DNA of 64,000 nt from an uncultured Aquimarina sp. (GTDB taxonomy: Bacteria > Bacteroidota > Bacteroidia > Flavobacteriales > Flavobacteriaceae), in the NCBI GenBank assembly GCA_947493495.1, contig CANLRN010000001.1, forward strand, positions 124,001 to 188,000. Direction: 5' to 3'. A program made the translations under genes and the position numbers. Positions within the stretch are counted from its first letter, which is position 1. Each line of letters opens with the position of its first letter. This document shows positions 8,759-18,605 of the stretch, piece by piece. The notes below the pieces were generated by a model. It searched no databases, had not been told where the DNA came from, and worked only from the letters and a program-made list of their open reading frames with translations.

Positions 8759-8766
8759 TATATTTG
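8759..8766 (+). promoter_or_regulatory. -7 promoter-like motif for the PIG-L gene
   Basis: TATATTTG matches the Bacteroidota -7 consensus TAnnTTTG, 29 bases before the ATG at 8796. No clear -33 TTG element is present at the usual distance, so the site is supported by the -7 box and position only. Confidence 0.4.
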
Positions 8767-8795
8767 GCAATCGAATATCATTCTCAATTCACACT

Positions 8796-11291
8796 ATGCG
8801 TACTTTATTTTTTGTTATTTTTTTTAGCGGTCTATTTATACACACCCAAGCACAACAGCCTCCAAAACCAAATGCTGTAGAAATTCATCAAGCGATTAAA
8901 AAACTCAATTTTTTAGGCTCTGTCTTATATGTTGCAGCACATCCCGATGATGAAAATACAAGATTAATTTCATACGTAGCTAATCAAATAAAAGCTAGAA
9001 CAGCTTATTTATCATTAACCCGTGGAGATGGAGGACAGAATTTAATCGGTCCAGAAATAAGAGAATTATTAGGAGTAATTCGTACTCAAGAACTCTTAAC
9101 TGCACGTAAAATAGATGGTGGAGAACAGTTATTTACCAGGGCTAATGATTTTGGGTACTCTAAACATCCAGAGGAGACACTTGCTATCTGGGATAAAAAA
9201 GAAGTACTAAGTGATGTCGTATGGGCCATCAGAAAATTCCAACCAGATGTAATTATAAATCGTTTTAACCATAGAACCCCTGGAACGACACACGGGCATC
9301 ATACATCTTCTGCCATGCTTAGTGTAGAAGCCTTTGATCTAGTAAATGATAAAAAAAGCTATCCTGAGCAATTGAAATATTTAAAAACGTGGCAACCAAA
9401 AAGGTTGTTTTTTAATACATCCTGGTGGTTTTATGGAAGTAGAGAAAATTTTGAAAAAGCAGACAAATCAAACCTTTTAGAATTTGATACCGGTGTGTAT
9501 TACCCAGATACAGGCTTATCTAACCCCGAGATAGCTTCATTAAGTCGTAGTCAACATAAATCTCAAGGATTTGGTAGTACTGGATCCAGAGGGAAACAAA
9601 CAGAATATATTGAACTCATTAAAGGAGAATTACCAACAGATAAAACAAATATATTCGAGGGAATTGATACTTCTTGGAATCGTGTTAAAGGAGGCCAAGA
9701 TATTGGTAAGATATTGTACCAAGTCGAAAAAGATTTTGATTTCCAGAATCCGTCTAAATCTGTAAACAAGCTAGTTAAGGCATATCAGCTTATCAATCAA
9801 TTAGAAAATAAACATTGGAAAGATGTTAAACTCAAAGAAATAAAGCATATCATTTCTGCTTGTGCAGGTTTATACATTGAGGCTATAGCTAATGAGGCTA
9901 CTGCAACATATGATAATGAAATTACCATCACGACAGAAGCAATTAATAGGAGTACATCTGCTATTCAATTACAATCTATAAGTATCCCTAGTTTAAAACT
10001 AAGTGACAGTCAATCAATCAATTTAGAAAACAACATAAGAAACACCCGAGAATTGAAAGGTAAAATCACTTCTGATTTAAGGTATACCTCTCCGTATTGG
10101 CTAAAAGAAAAAGGAACACTAGGCATGTATAAGGTTTCTGAAAGACAACTGATAGGAACACCCGAAACAGAACATCAGATCAAAGCAACTTTTTCACTAA
10201 ACATAGAAGGGACTACCATTCCTTTTGAAAAAAACATAGCATTCAAAACTAATGACCCTGTAAAAGGAGAAGTTTATAAACCTTTTGAGATCATTCCTAA
10301 AGTATCCGTTAAACTAGCTGATAAAGTTATCATTTTTGCTGATGGAGCTCCAAAAAAAGTAGCTGTTACTATTACCGCTGCAACCAATAATGTATCAGGG
10401 ACTACCCAATTACAAATTCCCGAAGGATGGAGTGTTGCTCCTACTAAAGCAGATTTCGCTTTATCTCAAAAAGGAGAAGAAAAAGTTATTCCGTTTACTA
10501 TTACTCCACCTGCAAATCAACATGAGGGGTATATAAAACCTATAGCTACTATAAGTGGTAAAAAATATACGTCTGAGGTCATCTCAATTAATTATGACCA
10601 TATCCCATACCAAACAGTCATCGCTCCCTCCGAAACCAAAGTTGTACGATTAGACATCCAAAAAAAAGGACAAAACATTGGGTATATAGAAGGTGCTGGT
10701 GATATTGTACCTGAAAGCTTAGCGCAGATAGGGTATAAAGTTACTACGATTCATCCAGAATCTATTTCTGAATCAAATCTAAAAGCATTTGATGCCATTG
10801 TTGTAGGAATAAGAGCATATAATACGGTAGAAGTACTCAAATTTAAGCAACAACATTTACTAAAATATGTAGAAAATGGTGGTAATCTTATTATCCAATA
10901 CAACACTAATAGACGACTAAAAGTAACTGATAATTTAGGACCATACCCTCTAAAACTATCTAGAGATAGAGTAACCGATGAAAATGCTCCTATAAAATTT
11001 CTCGCCAAAGATCATCCTGTTTTAAATACCCCTAATAAAATAACTCCTAAAGATTTTGAAGGCTGGGTACAAGAACGTGGATTATACTTTCCTAACGAAT
11101 GGTCGGACCAATATATCCCTATTATTGCTGCTAATGACAAAAATGAATCGGAAAAGAAAGGAGCACTACTCGTCTCTAAATACGGAAAAGGATATTATGT
11201 GTATACAGGATTAAGTTTTTTTAGAGAATTTCCAGCAGGTGTTTCTGGGGCGTATCGACTTTTTGCCAATATGCTATCCTTAGGAAAATAA
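8796..11291 (+). CDS. exported PIG-L family deacetylase, large multidomain form
   Basis: An 831-residue protein with a signal peptide (FFVIFFSGLFIHTQAQ). The N-terminal domain carries the LmbE/PIG-L zinc motif AAHPDDE (about residues 47-53) and the distal TTHGHHTSSA motif, so the deacetylase site looks intact. The middle (about 360-610) is beta-rich, Ig-like (NEW3-type: VSGTTQLQIPEGWSVAP). The C-terminus (about 620-831; IGYIEGAGDIVPESLAQIGY, FDAIVVGIRAYNT, YVENGGNLIIQYNT) is a GATase1-like domain. Substrates of this class are N-acetylglucosaminyl compounds; location is probably periplasmic. It is flanked by two SSS carriers and a tiny membrane peptide, suggesting an uptake-and-processing locus. 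Confidence 0.88.
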   Translation: MRTLFFVIFFSGLFIHTQAQQPPKPNAVEIHQAIKKLNFLGSVLYVAAHPDDENTRLISYVANQIKARTAYLSLTRGDGGQNLIGPEIRELLGVIRTQELLTARKIDGGEQLFTRANDFGYSKHPEETLAIWDKKEVLSDVVWAIRKFQPDVIINRFNHRTPGTTHGHHTSSAMLSVEAFDLVNDKKSYPEQLKYLKTWQPKRLFFNTSWWFYGSRENFEKADKSNLLEFDTGVYYPDTGLSNPEIASLSRSQHKSQGFGSTGSRGKQTEYIELIKGELPTDKTNIFEGIDTSWNRVKGGQDIGKILYQVEKDFDFQNPSKSVNKLVKAYQLINQLENKHWKDVKLKEIKHIISACAGLYIEAIANEATATYDNEITITTEAINRSTSAIQLQSISIPSLKLSDSQSINLENNIRNTRELKGKITSDLRYTSPYWLKEKGTLGMYKVSERQLIGTPETEHQIKATFSLNIEGTTIPFEKNIAFKTNDPVKGEVYKPFEIIPKVSVKLADKVIIFADGAPKKVAVTITAATNNVSGTTQLQIPEGWSVAPTKADFALSQKGEEKVIPFTITPPANQHEGYIKPIATISGKKYTSEVISINYDHIPYQTVIAPSETKVVRLDIQKKGQNIGYIEGAGDIVPESLAQIGYKVTTIHPESISESNLKAFDAIVVGIRAYNTVEVLKFKQQHLLKYVENGGNLIIQYNTNRRLKVTDNLGPYPLKLSRDRVTDENAPIKFLAKDHPVLNTPNKITPKDFEGWVQERGLYFPNEWSDQYIPIIAANDKNESEKKGALLVSKYGKGYYVYTGLSFFREFPAGVSGAYRLFANMLSLGK

Positions 11292-11319
11292 TATCATAAT
11301 AAAATTAAGATTGAAAATC

Positions 11320-11427
11320 ATGGAAGAAACTACAAAAGTAAAATGGAAAAAAATGTATACCCTCTTGCTGGTTATTAATACAATTTATATTCTAGTATTT
11401 TATTTGATAACTAAAAGTTTTTCATAA
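11320..11427 (+). CDS. 35-residue single-pass membrane peptide
   Basis: A short frame with ATG at 11320 and TAA at 11425-11427. The product begins MEETTKVKWKKMYT, a charged, lysine-rich head, and continues as one hydrophobic helix (LLLVINTIYILVFYLITKSF). The positive-inside rule places the N-terminus in the cytoplasm. It sits 28 bases after the PIG-L stop and 33 bases before the SSS symporter, on the same strand, filling the gap neatly. The layout suggests an accessory subunit of the downstream carrier, by analogy to small partner proteins of other SSS transporters; that role is inference. Confidence 0.65.
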   Translation: MEETTKVKWKKMYTLLLVINTIYILVFYLITKSFS

Positions 11428-11460
11428 TTATTCGTTAATACTAATTATATTCATCATTGT

Positions 11461-13152
11461 ATGCAACTAATAGATTGGATTGTACTAGGTAGTACCTTAT
11501 TGTTTATCGTATTATATGGTGCCTGGAAAACTAAAGGAAGTGCCACAGTAAAAGATTATATCCGTGGTGGTAATGAAGCCAAATGGTGGACTATTGGTCT
11601 ATCAGTGATGGCAACTCAGGCGAGTGCTATTACCTTTTTATCAACTCCAGGGCAAGCTTTTCATAGCGGAATGGGGTTTGTACAATTTTATATTGGTGTG
11701 CCCATAGCGATGGTAATTATATGTCTCGTTTTTATTCCGTTATATCATAGACTAAATGTATATACTGCCTATGAGTATCTAGAGAGTAGATTCGATCTTA
11801 AAACAAGAACACTAACTGCACTGTTCTTTTTGATACAACGAAGCTTGGCGGCAGGTATTACTATATTTGCCCCTTCAATTATTCTATCTGCAGTTTTAGG
11901 ATGGAACTTAACCACGCTTAATATTATCATTGGATTACTAGTAATTATCTATACTGTATCCGGAGGAACAAAAGCCGTTAGTGTTACTCAAAAGCATCAA
12001 ATGACCATCATTTTTCTAGGAATGTTTATTGCTTTTTTCCTAATCATAAGTTATTTACCAGATGGAATTACTTTTTCTAAAGCATTAGATATTGCTGGAG
12101 CTAGCGGAAAAATGGAAGTACTGGATTTTTCTTTTAATCTGAGTAATCGATATACTTTCTGGACTGGTATTATTGGAGGGACTTTCTTGGCGCTCTCCTA
12201 TTTTGGTACAGATCAGAGTCAAGTACAACGATATTTATCTGGTAAGTCTGTAAAAGAAAGTCAATTGGGATTGTTATTCAATGGATTATTAAAAGTACCC
12301 ATGCAGTTTTTTATACTTCTGGTAGGTATTATGGTATTTGTATTTTATCAATTCAATGAAGCCCCTTTAAGTTTTAATCCAGCTGCCAAAGAAGCGATTG
12401 CAACTTCGGCATACCAACAAGAATATAAAAAGCTAGAAAATGAATTAGCAACAATACAACAACAAAAAGAAGAGTTCATTATCAATCAAATAGCTGAAAA
12501 TAAAACGCAAAATATACGTAATTCTGAAGCGAAAGAACACCTAGAACAGCTTAATAATTCTGAGCAAAATATACGTAACACGGCTAAAGAACTGATCAAA
12601 AAAGCAAGACCAGATGTAGAGACTAATGATAAGGATTATGTCTTTATACATTTTATTCTTAATAATCTTCCAAAAGGATTAATAGGGTTATTACTAGCAG
12701 TAATTCTATCTGCAGCCATGTCATCTACTGCCTCAGAACTTAATGCTCTAGCCACTACCACTACTATTGATCTTTATAAACCTAATGTAAGAAAAGAAAA
12801 AAGTGAAAAACATTATGTTATCACTACTATGGGATTCACACTACTATGGGGGATATTAGCTATTATAGTTGCCTGTTTCGCTAATTTGTTTGATAACCTT
12901 ATACAACTAGTTAATATCATTGGGTCTATTTTTTATGGCAATGTATTGGGTATATTTTTAATAGCATTTTTTATCAAGTTTGTAAAAAGTAACGCTACTT
13001 TTATTGCTGCAATACTTACTCAGGTAGTTATCATCTTTATATGGTGGCAAGATTGGTTACCTTTTTTATGGTTAAATGTTCTTGGATGTGGGATTGTAAT
13101 ATTCTTAGCAGTTTTATTGCAACCAATATTTCTATTGAGAGAAGAAAAATAG
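11461..13152 (+). CDS. sodium:solute symporter (SSS family) with coiled-coil insertion
   Basis: A 563-residue carrier. The SSS core is clear: DYIRGGNEAKWWTIGLSVMA (TM1-2), YTVSGGTKAVSVTQKHQM (TM5), SYFGTDQSQVQRYLSGKSVK (TM6-7 loop) and LLAVILSAAMSSTASELNAL (TM8 sodium site). Between about residues 310 and 395 a charged, glutamine-rich insertion (EYKKLENELATIQQQKEEF and following) is predicted to be coiled coil; this makes the protein longer than the neighbouring 435-residue SSS member. The solute is unknown. It is preceded by the 35-residue membrane peptide and the PIG-L deacetylase, probably one transcription unit. Confidence 0.88.
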   Translation: MQLIDWIVLGSTLLFIVLYGAWKTKGSATVKDYIRGGNEAKWWTIGLSVMATQASAITFLSTPGQAFHSGMGFVQFYIGVPIAMVIICLVFIPLYHRLNVYTAYEYLESRFDLKTRTLTALFFLIQRSLAAGITIFAPSIILSAVLGWNLTTLNIIIGLLVIIYTVSGGTKAVSVTQKHQMTIIFLGMFIAFFLIISYLPDGITFSKALDIAGASGKMEVLDFSFNLSNRYTFWTGIIGGTFLALSYFGTDQSQVQRYLSGKSVKESQLGLLFNGLLKVPMQFFILLVGIMVFVFYQFNEAPLSFNPAAKEAIATSAYQQEYKKLENELATIQQQKEEFIINQIAENKTQNIRNSEAKEHLEQLNNSEQNIRNTAKELIKKARPDVETNDKDYVFIHFILNNLPKGLIGLLLAVILSAAMSSTASELNALATTTTIDLYKPNVRKEKSEKHYVITTMGFTLLWGILAIIVACFANLFDNLIQLVNIIGSIFYGNVLGIFLIAFFIKFVKSNATFIAAILTQVVIIFIWWQDWLPFLWLNVLGCGIVIFLAVLLQPIFLLREEK

Positions 13153-13164
13153 TTGATTGAGTAC

Positions 13165-13372
13165 TAAACCACTATGTACTGAGAAAGTTCGTAGGTTTCT
13201 TAAACCTGACTAAAATCAGCTACACGGATCTCGGCTTTTAGCAGTTAACCATTAGTTTTTGTCAAAAAATTAAAAGCTAATGACTAAATACTTATATATC
13301 TTCAACAATTTTTAGAAGCTAAAGCGAGATGCACTAAAACGCATAGTTTTAACTATTTTTGAGACCAATAAA
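13165..13372 (+). repeat. interspersed intergenic repeat, copy A
   Basis: First of five related intergenic segments. Shared landmarks in order: TAAACCACTATG, CTGACTAAAATCAG, AGCTTTTAGCAGTTAACC, AAAAGCTAATGACTAAA, TTTTTAGAAGCTAAAGC, GCATAGTTTTAACTATTTTT and GAGACCAATAAA. CATTAG and CTAATG are inverted and can form a hairpin. The end carries TATTTTTG (13354-13361), a -7-like box pointing at the oxidoreductase gene, whose ATG is at 13396. This is one of the two longest copies. Confidence 0.8.
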
Positions 13373-13395
13373 CTATTCTATATAATACTAACTAT

Positions 13396-14376
13396 ATGAG
13401 TAAACAAAGAACTATTAAATGGGGTATTGTAGGATGCGGAAAAATAGCACATAAGTTTGCTCAGGATTTAATGACTGTTCCTGGGGCTATTGTATATGGA
13501 GTAGCTAGTAGAGATCTACAAAAAGCAACAGATTTTGGAAAAAAATATAACGCTTTATATTATTATGGCAGTTATGAAGAACTTGCTAAAAATCTAGAAA
13601 TAGATGTTGTATACATAGCCACTCCACACGTTTTTCATTATGAGAATACATTACTTTGTTTACAACACCAAAAGGCTGTACTGTGTGAAAAACCATTAGG
13701 CATGCATCTGCACCAAGTACAAGAAATGATAGCTTGTGCTAAAAAAAATAATGTCTTTTTAATGGAAGCATTATGGACATACTTTCTACCACATTATATA
13801 TATGTACTAAAGCTTATCGAGTCTAAGGAAATGGGAGCTATTAAAAGTCTAAAAGCTGATTTTGGATTTAAAGCTCCTCCTGTCTTGGAAGGAAGGTTAT
13901 TTAATAAAAAACTTGGGGGAGGCAGTCTTCTAGATATTGGTATTTACCCTTTATTTGCATCTCTTAGTATCTTAGGATACCCAAAAACTATAAATGCTAG
14001 TGCTACAATTGGAACTACTGGTGTGGATGAAAGTTGTTCAATTTTTCTGGAGTATGATCAAGGAATTACCGCATCATTATACAGTACAATCACTAAAAAA
14101 ACAAATACAGAAGCTATCATAGAAATGGAAAAAGGAACCATCCATATCAATAGCCAGTTTTATGCACCCTCTTCAGTAACTATTTATAAAAATGGAAAAC
14201 CAGAACCTAAACACTTCTCAGTAGAAACTAATGGCTATAATTATGAAGCAATCCACGTACAAGAAATGCTTTATGCCAACAAGACCGAAAGTACTATAAT
14301 GACTTTTAATAAAAGTATTCAACTCATCCAATTATTAGATGCAGTAAGAGAAAAAATCGGACTGGTTTATTTATAG
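13396..14376 (+). CDS. Gfo/Idh/MocA family oxidoreductase
   Basis: A 326-residue NAD(P)-dependent dehydrogenase. The N-terminal Rossmann fold starts WGIVGCGKIAHKFA, and the family hallmark CEKPLGMHLHQVQEM supplies the EKP lysine. The central MEALWTYFLPHY resembles the dimeric dihydrodiol/xylose dehydrogenase subgroup, and LGGGSLLDIGIYPL carries the conserved Asp-x-Gly-x-Tyr/His segment. It probably oxidises or reduces a sugar or cyclitol in the cytoplasm; substrate unknown. Upstream stands repeat copy A with a promoter-like box; downstream is a terminator shared with the convergent DUF2911 gene. Confidence 0.88.
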   Translation: MSKQRTIKWGIVGCGKIAHKFAQDLMTVPGAIVYGVASRDLQKATDFGKKYNALYYYGSYEELAKNLEIDVVYIATPHVFHYENTLLCLQHQKAVLCEKPLGMHLHQVQEMIACAKKNNVFLMEALWTYFLPHYIYVLKLIESKEMGAIKSLKADFGFKAPPVLEGRLFNKKLGGGSLLDIGIYPLFASLSILGYPKTINASATIGTTGVDESCSIFLEYDQGITASLYSTITKKTNTEAIIEMEKGTIHINSQFYAPSSVTIYKNGKPEPKHFSVETNGYNYEAIHVQEMLYANKTESTIMTFNKSIQLIQLLDAVREKIGLVYL

Positions 14377-14488
14377 AACTGAAGAGGAGAATTAATAATT
14401 TTTAAGATTCCAAAACAAGTCTACCTGGCTCGTTAGACAGGGGTTTTCTAATGAATAAAACGGATTTAGACAGAGGTTTCACTAATAA

Positions 14489-14523
14489 AAAAGCGTTTCA
14501 TGTATAAAACAAGAAACGCTTTT
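14489..14523. terminator. bidirectional terminator between convergent genes
   Basis: Perfect 11-bp stem AAAAGCGTTTC (14489-14499) with GAAACGCTTTT (14513-14523) and a 13-nt loop. A-tracts and T-tracts border it on both strands, and it lies between the convergent oxidoreductase and DUF2911 genes, as expected for a shared intrinsic terminator. Confidence 0.75.
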
Positions 14524-14553
14524 CGAGATTTGTGTGTAAAAAAAAGAGAGTGT

Positions 14554-15393
14554 TTATTGAGCTCCCCACTCTGCAAGGGAATCTTTATTAAGTTTTACAT
14601 AATCTGTATTACCAGCTTTCTCTGCTAGTTGCAAGGAGGTTTTAGCAGCTTTAACAGCGCCAGTTTTATCTCCATTTTTTGCTAAGATTAATGAGTGTTG
14701 TCTATGATACCAAAAAGCATCTGATCGTCCAGCTACTGCTTTTTCTATATATGTTTTTGCATTAGCATAATCCTCTATATCTTTATAAAAAACCGCAGCT
14801 TGGTAGTAATCATTAGGTGATGGTCCTCCCATTACTTTTTCGATACTAGCAAGTGCTTTTTTCTTAGAAGGTACTTTGATAGCAACAGCTGCTTCTGTTT
14901 TTTCCCAAATAAAATTTAGATGTGCACTATCCATTTTTATATCACTAAACATGATCGTAAAAGTCTCTACACTAAATGGTAATTTTGTAGATTTTACATT
15001 TACTTTAGCAGCAACTTTGGTATCATCCCATTCTCTAGGAGTCCCCCAGTTGTTTGCATCTGTATAAAATAGAACTTCCCAATTTTCTTTTCCAGGTTTT
15101 GCAAAAATTGCATAGGTTCCTGCTTTCAATTCGGCATTTCCGATGGTTACATCATCACTAAAAGTTATTTTAGTATTTGCATTTGCTCCTGTTCTCCATA
15201 ATTTATCATAAGGAACTAAACTACCAAAGATAGTTCGACCTTTCATCCCAGGACGAGAGTACTCGACAGTTACGTCAGTTAATCCAACTACTTGCTCTAT
15301 CTTAGAAGTAGGACTAGGCTGCGGAGTTTTAATCTGAGCAGCAACACTTAGAGACAGTAAACCTGTAAAGATGAATAAAATAATTTTTTTCAT
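14554..15393 (-). CDS. DUF2911 exported protein with TPR-like C-terminus
   Basis: A 279-residue protein with a signal peptide (MKKIILFIFTGLLSLSVAAQ). Residues about 25-165 are DUF2911: SPTSKIEQVVGLTDVTVEYS, RPGMKGRTIFGSLVPY, LWRTGANANTKITF and ELKAGTYAIFAKPG. Residues about 185-275 are helical repeats (YYQAAVFYKDIEDYANAKTY, HSLILAKNGDKTGAVKAAKT) of TPR type. DUF2911 proteins are abundant secreted proteins of Bacteroidota with no known activity. It is convergent with the oxidoreductase gene and shares the terminator. Confidence 0.85.
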   Translation of the reverse strand: MKKIILFIFTGLLSLSVAAQIKTPQPSPTSKIEQVVGLTDVTVEYSRPGMKGRTIFGSLVPYDKLWRTGANANTKITFSDDVTIGNAELKAGTYAIFAKPGKENWEVLFYTDANNWGTPREWDDTKVAAKVNVKSTKLPFSVETFTIMFSDIKMDSAHLNFIWEKTEAAVAIKVPSKKKALASIEKVMGGPSPNDYYQAAVFYKDIEDYANAKTYIEKAVAGRSDAFWYHRQHSLILAKNGDKTGAVKAAKTSLQLAEKAGNTDYVKLNKDSLAEWGAQ

Positions 15394-15711
15394 TGTGTTT
15401 AAATTTTAGTGTGTTTTGTAAGTTATGGATGACGAAAATAATAATAACACTCACTATTATCAGTTAACAAAAACTTAAAATTAAGATAGTAACCCTATGA
15501 TCCTGAGATAATGAAGCTTTCTTCTTAGTATCAAGTACTTAAATTTGCAAAACAAAACTACTGGAAATAGTACAAAATACATTGCTAAGACAAGGTAGAT
15601 CACAAAAGCATTAATAGTACACCAAAATAACATCATATTAACATAACTAGAACCGAGTGAGTTTCACTAAAAGTTTTCAAATACCTACATTTGCAATCTT
15701 GTTAAATTTTT
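15394..15711. other. intergenic region between DUF2911 and uvrA
   Basis: A 318-base AT-rich gap between divergent genes. Apart from the uvrA -7-like box near its right end, no open frame, hairpin with T-run, or repeat family member was found. Confidence 0.5.
15686..15693 (+). promoter_or_regulatory. -7 promoter-like motif for uvrA
   Basis: TACATTTG fits TAnnTTTG and lies 18 bases before the uvrA ATG at 15712. The short predicted leader is normal for Bacteroidota. No SOS-box-like palindrome was recognised next to it. Confidence 0.5.
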
Positions 15712-18543
15712 ATGAGTATATCGGAAGAAAATATAACGGTTTTAGGTGCTCGAGTACATAACCTTAAAAATATTGATGTAACCATTCCAAGAGAAAAAAT
15801 GGTTGTAATCACAGGCTTATCAGGTTCTGGTAAATCTTCTCTTGCTTTTGACACCATCTATGCAGAAGGGCAAAGACGATATATTGAAACATTTTCTGCA
15901 TATGCCAGACAATTTTTAGGTAGTTTAGAGCGCCCTGATGTAGATAAAATAGATGGATTATCTCCCGTAATTGCCATAGAACAAAAAACTACCAGCAAGA
16001 GCCCTAGGAGTACTGTAGGAACTATTACAGAGATTTATGATTTCTTACGCCTATTGTTTTCTAGAGGCAGTAATGCCTATAGCTACAATACTGGCGAAAA
16101 AATGGTAAGTTACAGTGATGAGCAGATCAAAAACTTGATTATCGATGAGTACAATGGTAAAAAAATTAATATACTCGCTCCAATAATACGCTCTAGAAAA
16201 GGGCATTATCGCGAGCTATTCGAACAAATTGGAAAACAAGGTTTTGTAAAAGTTCGAGTTGATGGAGAAATAAAAGATATCGTTAAAGGCCTAAAATTAG
16301 ATCGATATAAAACCCATGATATAGAAATTGTAATTGATCGAATCCAGATCAGTACTGACATTGATAATTCTAAAAGATTAACAGAGACTATAAATACAGC
16401 CATGTACCACGGCGATGATGTATTAATAATCATTGAGCAAGAATCACAAGAGATCCGATTCTTTAGTCGTAACTTGATGTGTCCATCAAGTGGGATATCT
16501 TACCCCAATCCAGAACCAAATAACTTTTCATTCAACTCTCCAAAGGGAGCTTGCTCTAAATGCAATGGTATTGGTAGCTTGTACGAGGTGAATCTAAAAA
16601 AAATCATTCCCGATGATACTAAATCTATAAAAAATGGTGGATTAGCACCACAAGGACCACAAAAAAACAATTGGATATTCAAACAATTAGAATTAATTGC
16701 AAAACGATTTGATTTTCAACTAAATGAGCCTATAAAAGACATTCCCGATGAAGCGATGCAAGTCATTTTATATGGTGGAAAGGACAAATTTACTATCAAT
16801 AGTAAATCACTAGGTGTTACCAGAGATTATAAAATTGATTTTGAAGGAATTGCAACTTTTATCCAAAACACATATGCCAACAATGACTCGTCATCACTAA
16901 AAAGATGGGCAAAAGATTTCATGGATAATGTACAATGCTCTGACTGTAATGGTTCTAGATTACGAAAAGAGTCATTATACTTTAAAGTAGGTAAAAAAAA
17001 CATTGCTGATCTAGCCAATATGGACATCATAGAATTAGCTGATTGGTTCAAAACCTTACCTGAATTACTTACAGAAAAACAAAAAAAAATAGCGGGTGAG
17101 GTATTAAAAGAAATTAATACCAGATTACAGTTTCTAATCGATGTAGGCCTTACTTATTTATCCCTAAACCGCAGCAGTAAATCACTCTCTGGTGGAGAAG
17201 CACAACGTATTCGGTTAGCTACACAAATTGGCTCTCAATTAGTAGGCGTATTATATATATTAGACGAACCTAGCATTGGATTACACCAAAGGGATAATGA
17301 AAAATTAATTAATTCCTTAATTCAGCTAAGAGATATTGGTAATTCTGTCATTGTTGTGGAGCATGATAAAGATATGATAGAACGTGCAGATCACGTAATT
17401 GATATAGGTCCTAGAGCTGGAAAACATGGGGGAGAAATTATTAGCGAAGGCACTCCCGATGACATCCGAACTCATACTACCCTCACTGCAGAATATCTCA
17501 GTGGAAAAAAACAAATTGAAGTTCCTAAAAAACGAAGGAAAGGAAACGGAAAAAAGATTTCATTAAAAGGAGCAACTGGCAATAACCTAAAAAACGTATC
17601 TATCGATATCCCATTGGGTAAAATGATAGCAGTCACTGGGGTGTCTGGTAGTGGAAAATCTACACTAATTAATGAGACCCTATACCCTATTCTAAATGCT
17701 TACTACTTTAATGGGGTTAAAAAACCTATGCCATATAAAAGTGTAAAAGGCTTAGAGCACGCTGATAAGGTTATTGATATCAATCAATCCCCTATTGGTC
17801 GTACACCAAGATCTAACCCAGCTACCTATACAGGTGTTTTTTCTGAGATAAGAATGTTGTTTTCTAAAACACCAGAAGCCATGATACGTGGATATAAACC
17901 AGGTCGTTTTAGTTTTAATGTTACAGGAGGTAGATGCGAAACTTGCAAAGGTGGTGGACTACGTGTTATAGAAATGAATTTTTTACCTGATGTATATGTA
18001 GAATGCGAAATTTGCCAAGGAAAACGTTTTAATAGAGAAACCTTGGAAATACGCTACAAAGGAAAATCTATCTCCGATGTACTAAATATGACAATCAACG
18101 AAGCTTGCGAGTTTTTTGATCAGATTCCAAAAATATTTCGCAAACTAAAAACGATCAAGAATGTAGGTTTAGGTTATATTACTTTGGGACAACAATCTAC
18201 TACGCTATCGGGAGGAGAAGCACAGCGCATTAAGTTAGCCTCTGAGCTATCCAAAAGAGATACAGGGAACACCTTCTATATCCTAGATGAACCTACAACA
18301 GGATTACATTTTGAAGACATTAGAGTATTAATGGAAGTGCTAAATGAGTTAGTAGACAAGGGAAATACTGTACTGATTATAGAACATAATCTGGATGTAG
18401 TAAAAATGGCCGATTACATCATAGATATCGGATATGAGGGTGGAAAAAATGGAGGGCAAGTTGTCGCTAAAGGTACTCCAGAAGAAATTATAAAATGTAA
18501 AAAGAGTTATACCGCTAATTTTTTAAAAAAAGAACTAGCTTAA
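15712..18543 (+). CDS. uvrA: excinuclease ABC subunit A
   Basis: A 943-residue ABC-type ATPase of nucleotide excision repair, which loads UvrB on damaged DNA. It has two Walker A motifs ([12 protein letters not shown] near residue 37; [17 protein letters not shown] near 644), two signature motifs ([26 protein letters not shown]) and two Walker B sites ([24 protein letters not shown]). The C-terminal zinc module (CETCKGGG with CEICQGKRF) is intact. In the first zinc module the usual CPxCG is CPSSG, so Ser260 replaces a ligand Cys, while CSKCNGIG and CSDCNGSR remain. Length is normal for the family. The LOG-family gene follows closely. Confidence 0.97.
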   Translation: MSISEENITVLGARVHNLKNIDVTIPREKMVVITGLSGSGKSSLAFDTIYAEGQRRYIETFSAYARQFLGSLERPDVDKIDGLSPVIAIEQKTTSKSPRSTVGTITEIYDFLRLLFSRGSNAYSYNTGEKMVSYSDEQIKNLIIDEYNGKKINILAPIIRSRKGHYRELFEQIGKQGFVKVRVDGEIKDIVKGLKLDRYKTHDIEIVIDRIQISTDIDNSKRLTETINTAMYHGDDVLIIIEQESQEIRFFSRNLMCPSSGISYPNPEPNNFSFNSPKGACSKCNGIGSLYEVNLKKIIPDDTKSIKNGGLAPQGPQKNNWIFKQLELIAKRFDFQLNEPIKDIPDEAMQVILYGGKDKFTINSKSLGVTRDYKIDFEGIATFIQNTYANNDSSSLKRWAKDFMDNVQCSDCNGSRLRKESLYFKVGKKNIADLANMDIIELADWFKTLPELLTEKQKKIAGEVLKEINTRLQFLIDVGLTYLSLNRSSKSLSGGEAQRIRLATQIGSQLVGVLYILDEPSIGLHQRDNEKLINSLIQLRDIGNSVIVVEHDKDMIERADHVIDIGPRAGKHGGEIISEGTPDDIRTHTTLTAEYLSGKKQIEVPKKRRKGNGKKISLKGATGNNLKNVSIDIPLGKMIAVTGVSGSGKSTLINETLYPILNAYYFNGVKKPMPYKSVKGLEHADKVIDINQSPIGRTPRSNPATYTGVFSEIRMLFSKTPEAMIRGYKPGRFSFNVTGGRCETCKGGGLRVIEMNFLPDVYVECEICQGKRFNRETLEIRYKGKSISDVLNMTINEACEFFDQIPKIFRKLKTIKNVGLGYITLGQQSTTLSGGEAQRIKLASELSKRDTGNTFYILDEPTTGLHFEDIRVLMEVLNELVDKGNTVLIIEHNLDVVKMADYIIDIGYEGGKNGGQVVAKGTPEEIIKCKKSYTANFLKKELA

Positions 18544-18605
18544 AACTCTTAGTGAATAAAAAAAATAGATTTGTAAAATTAAAAAGTAATAGTATACCTA
18601 AAAAT

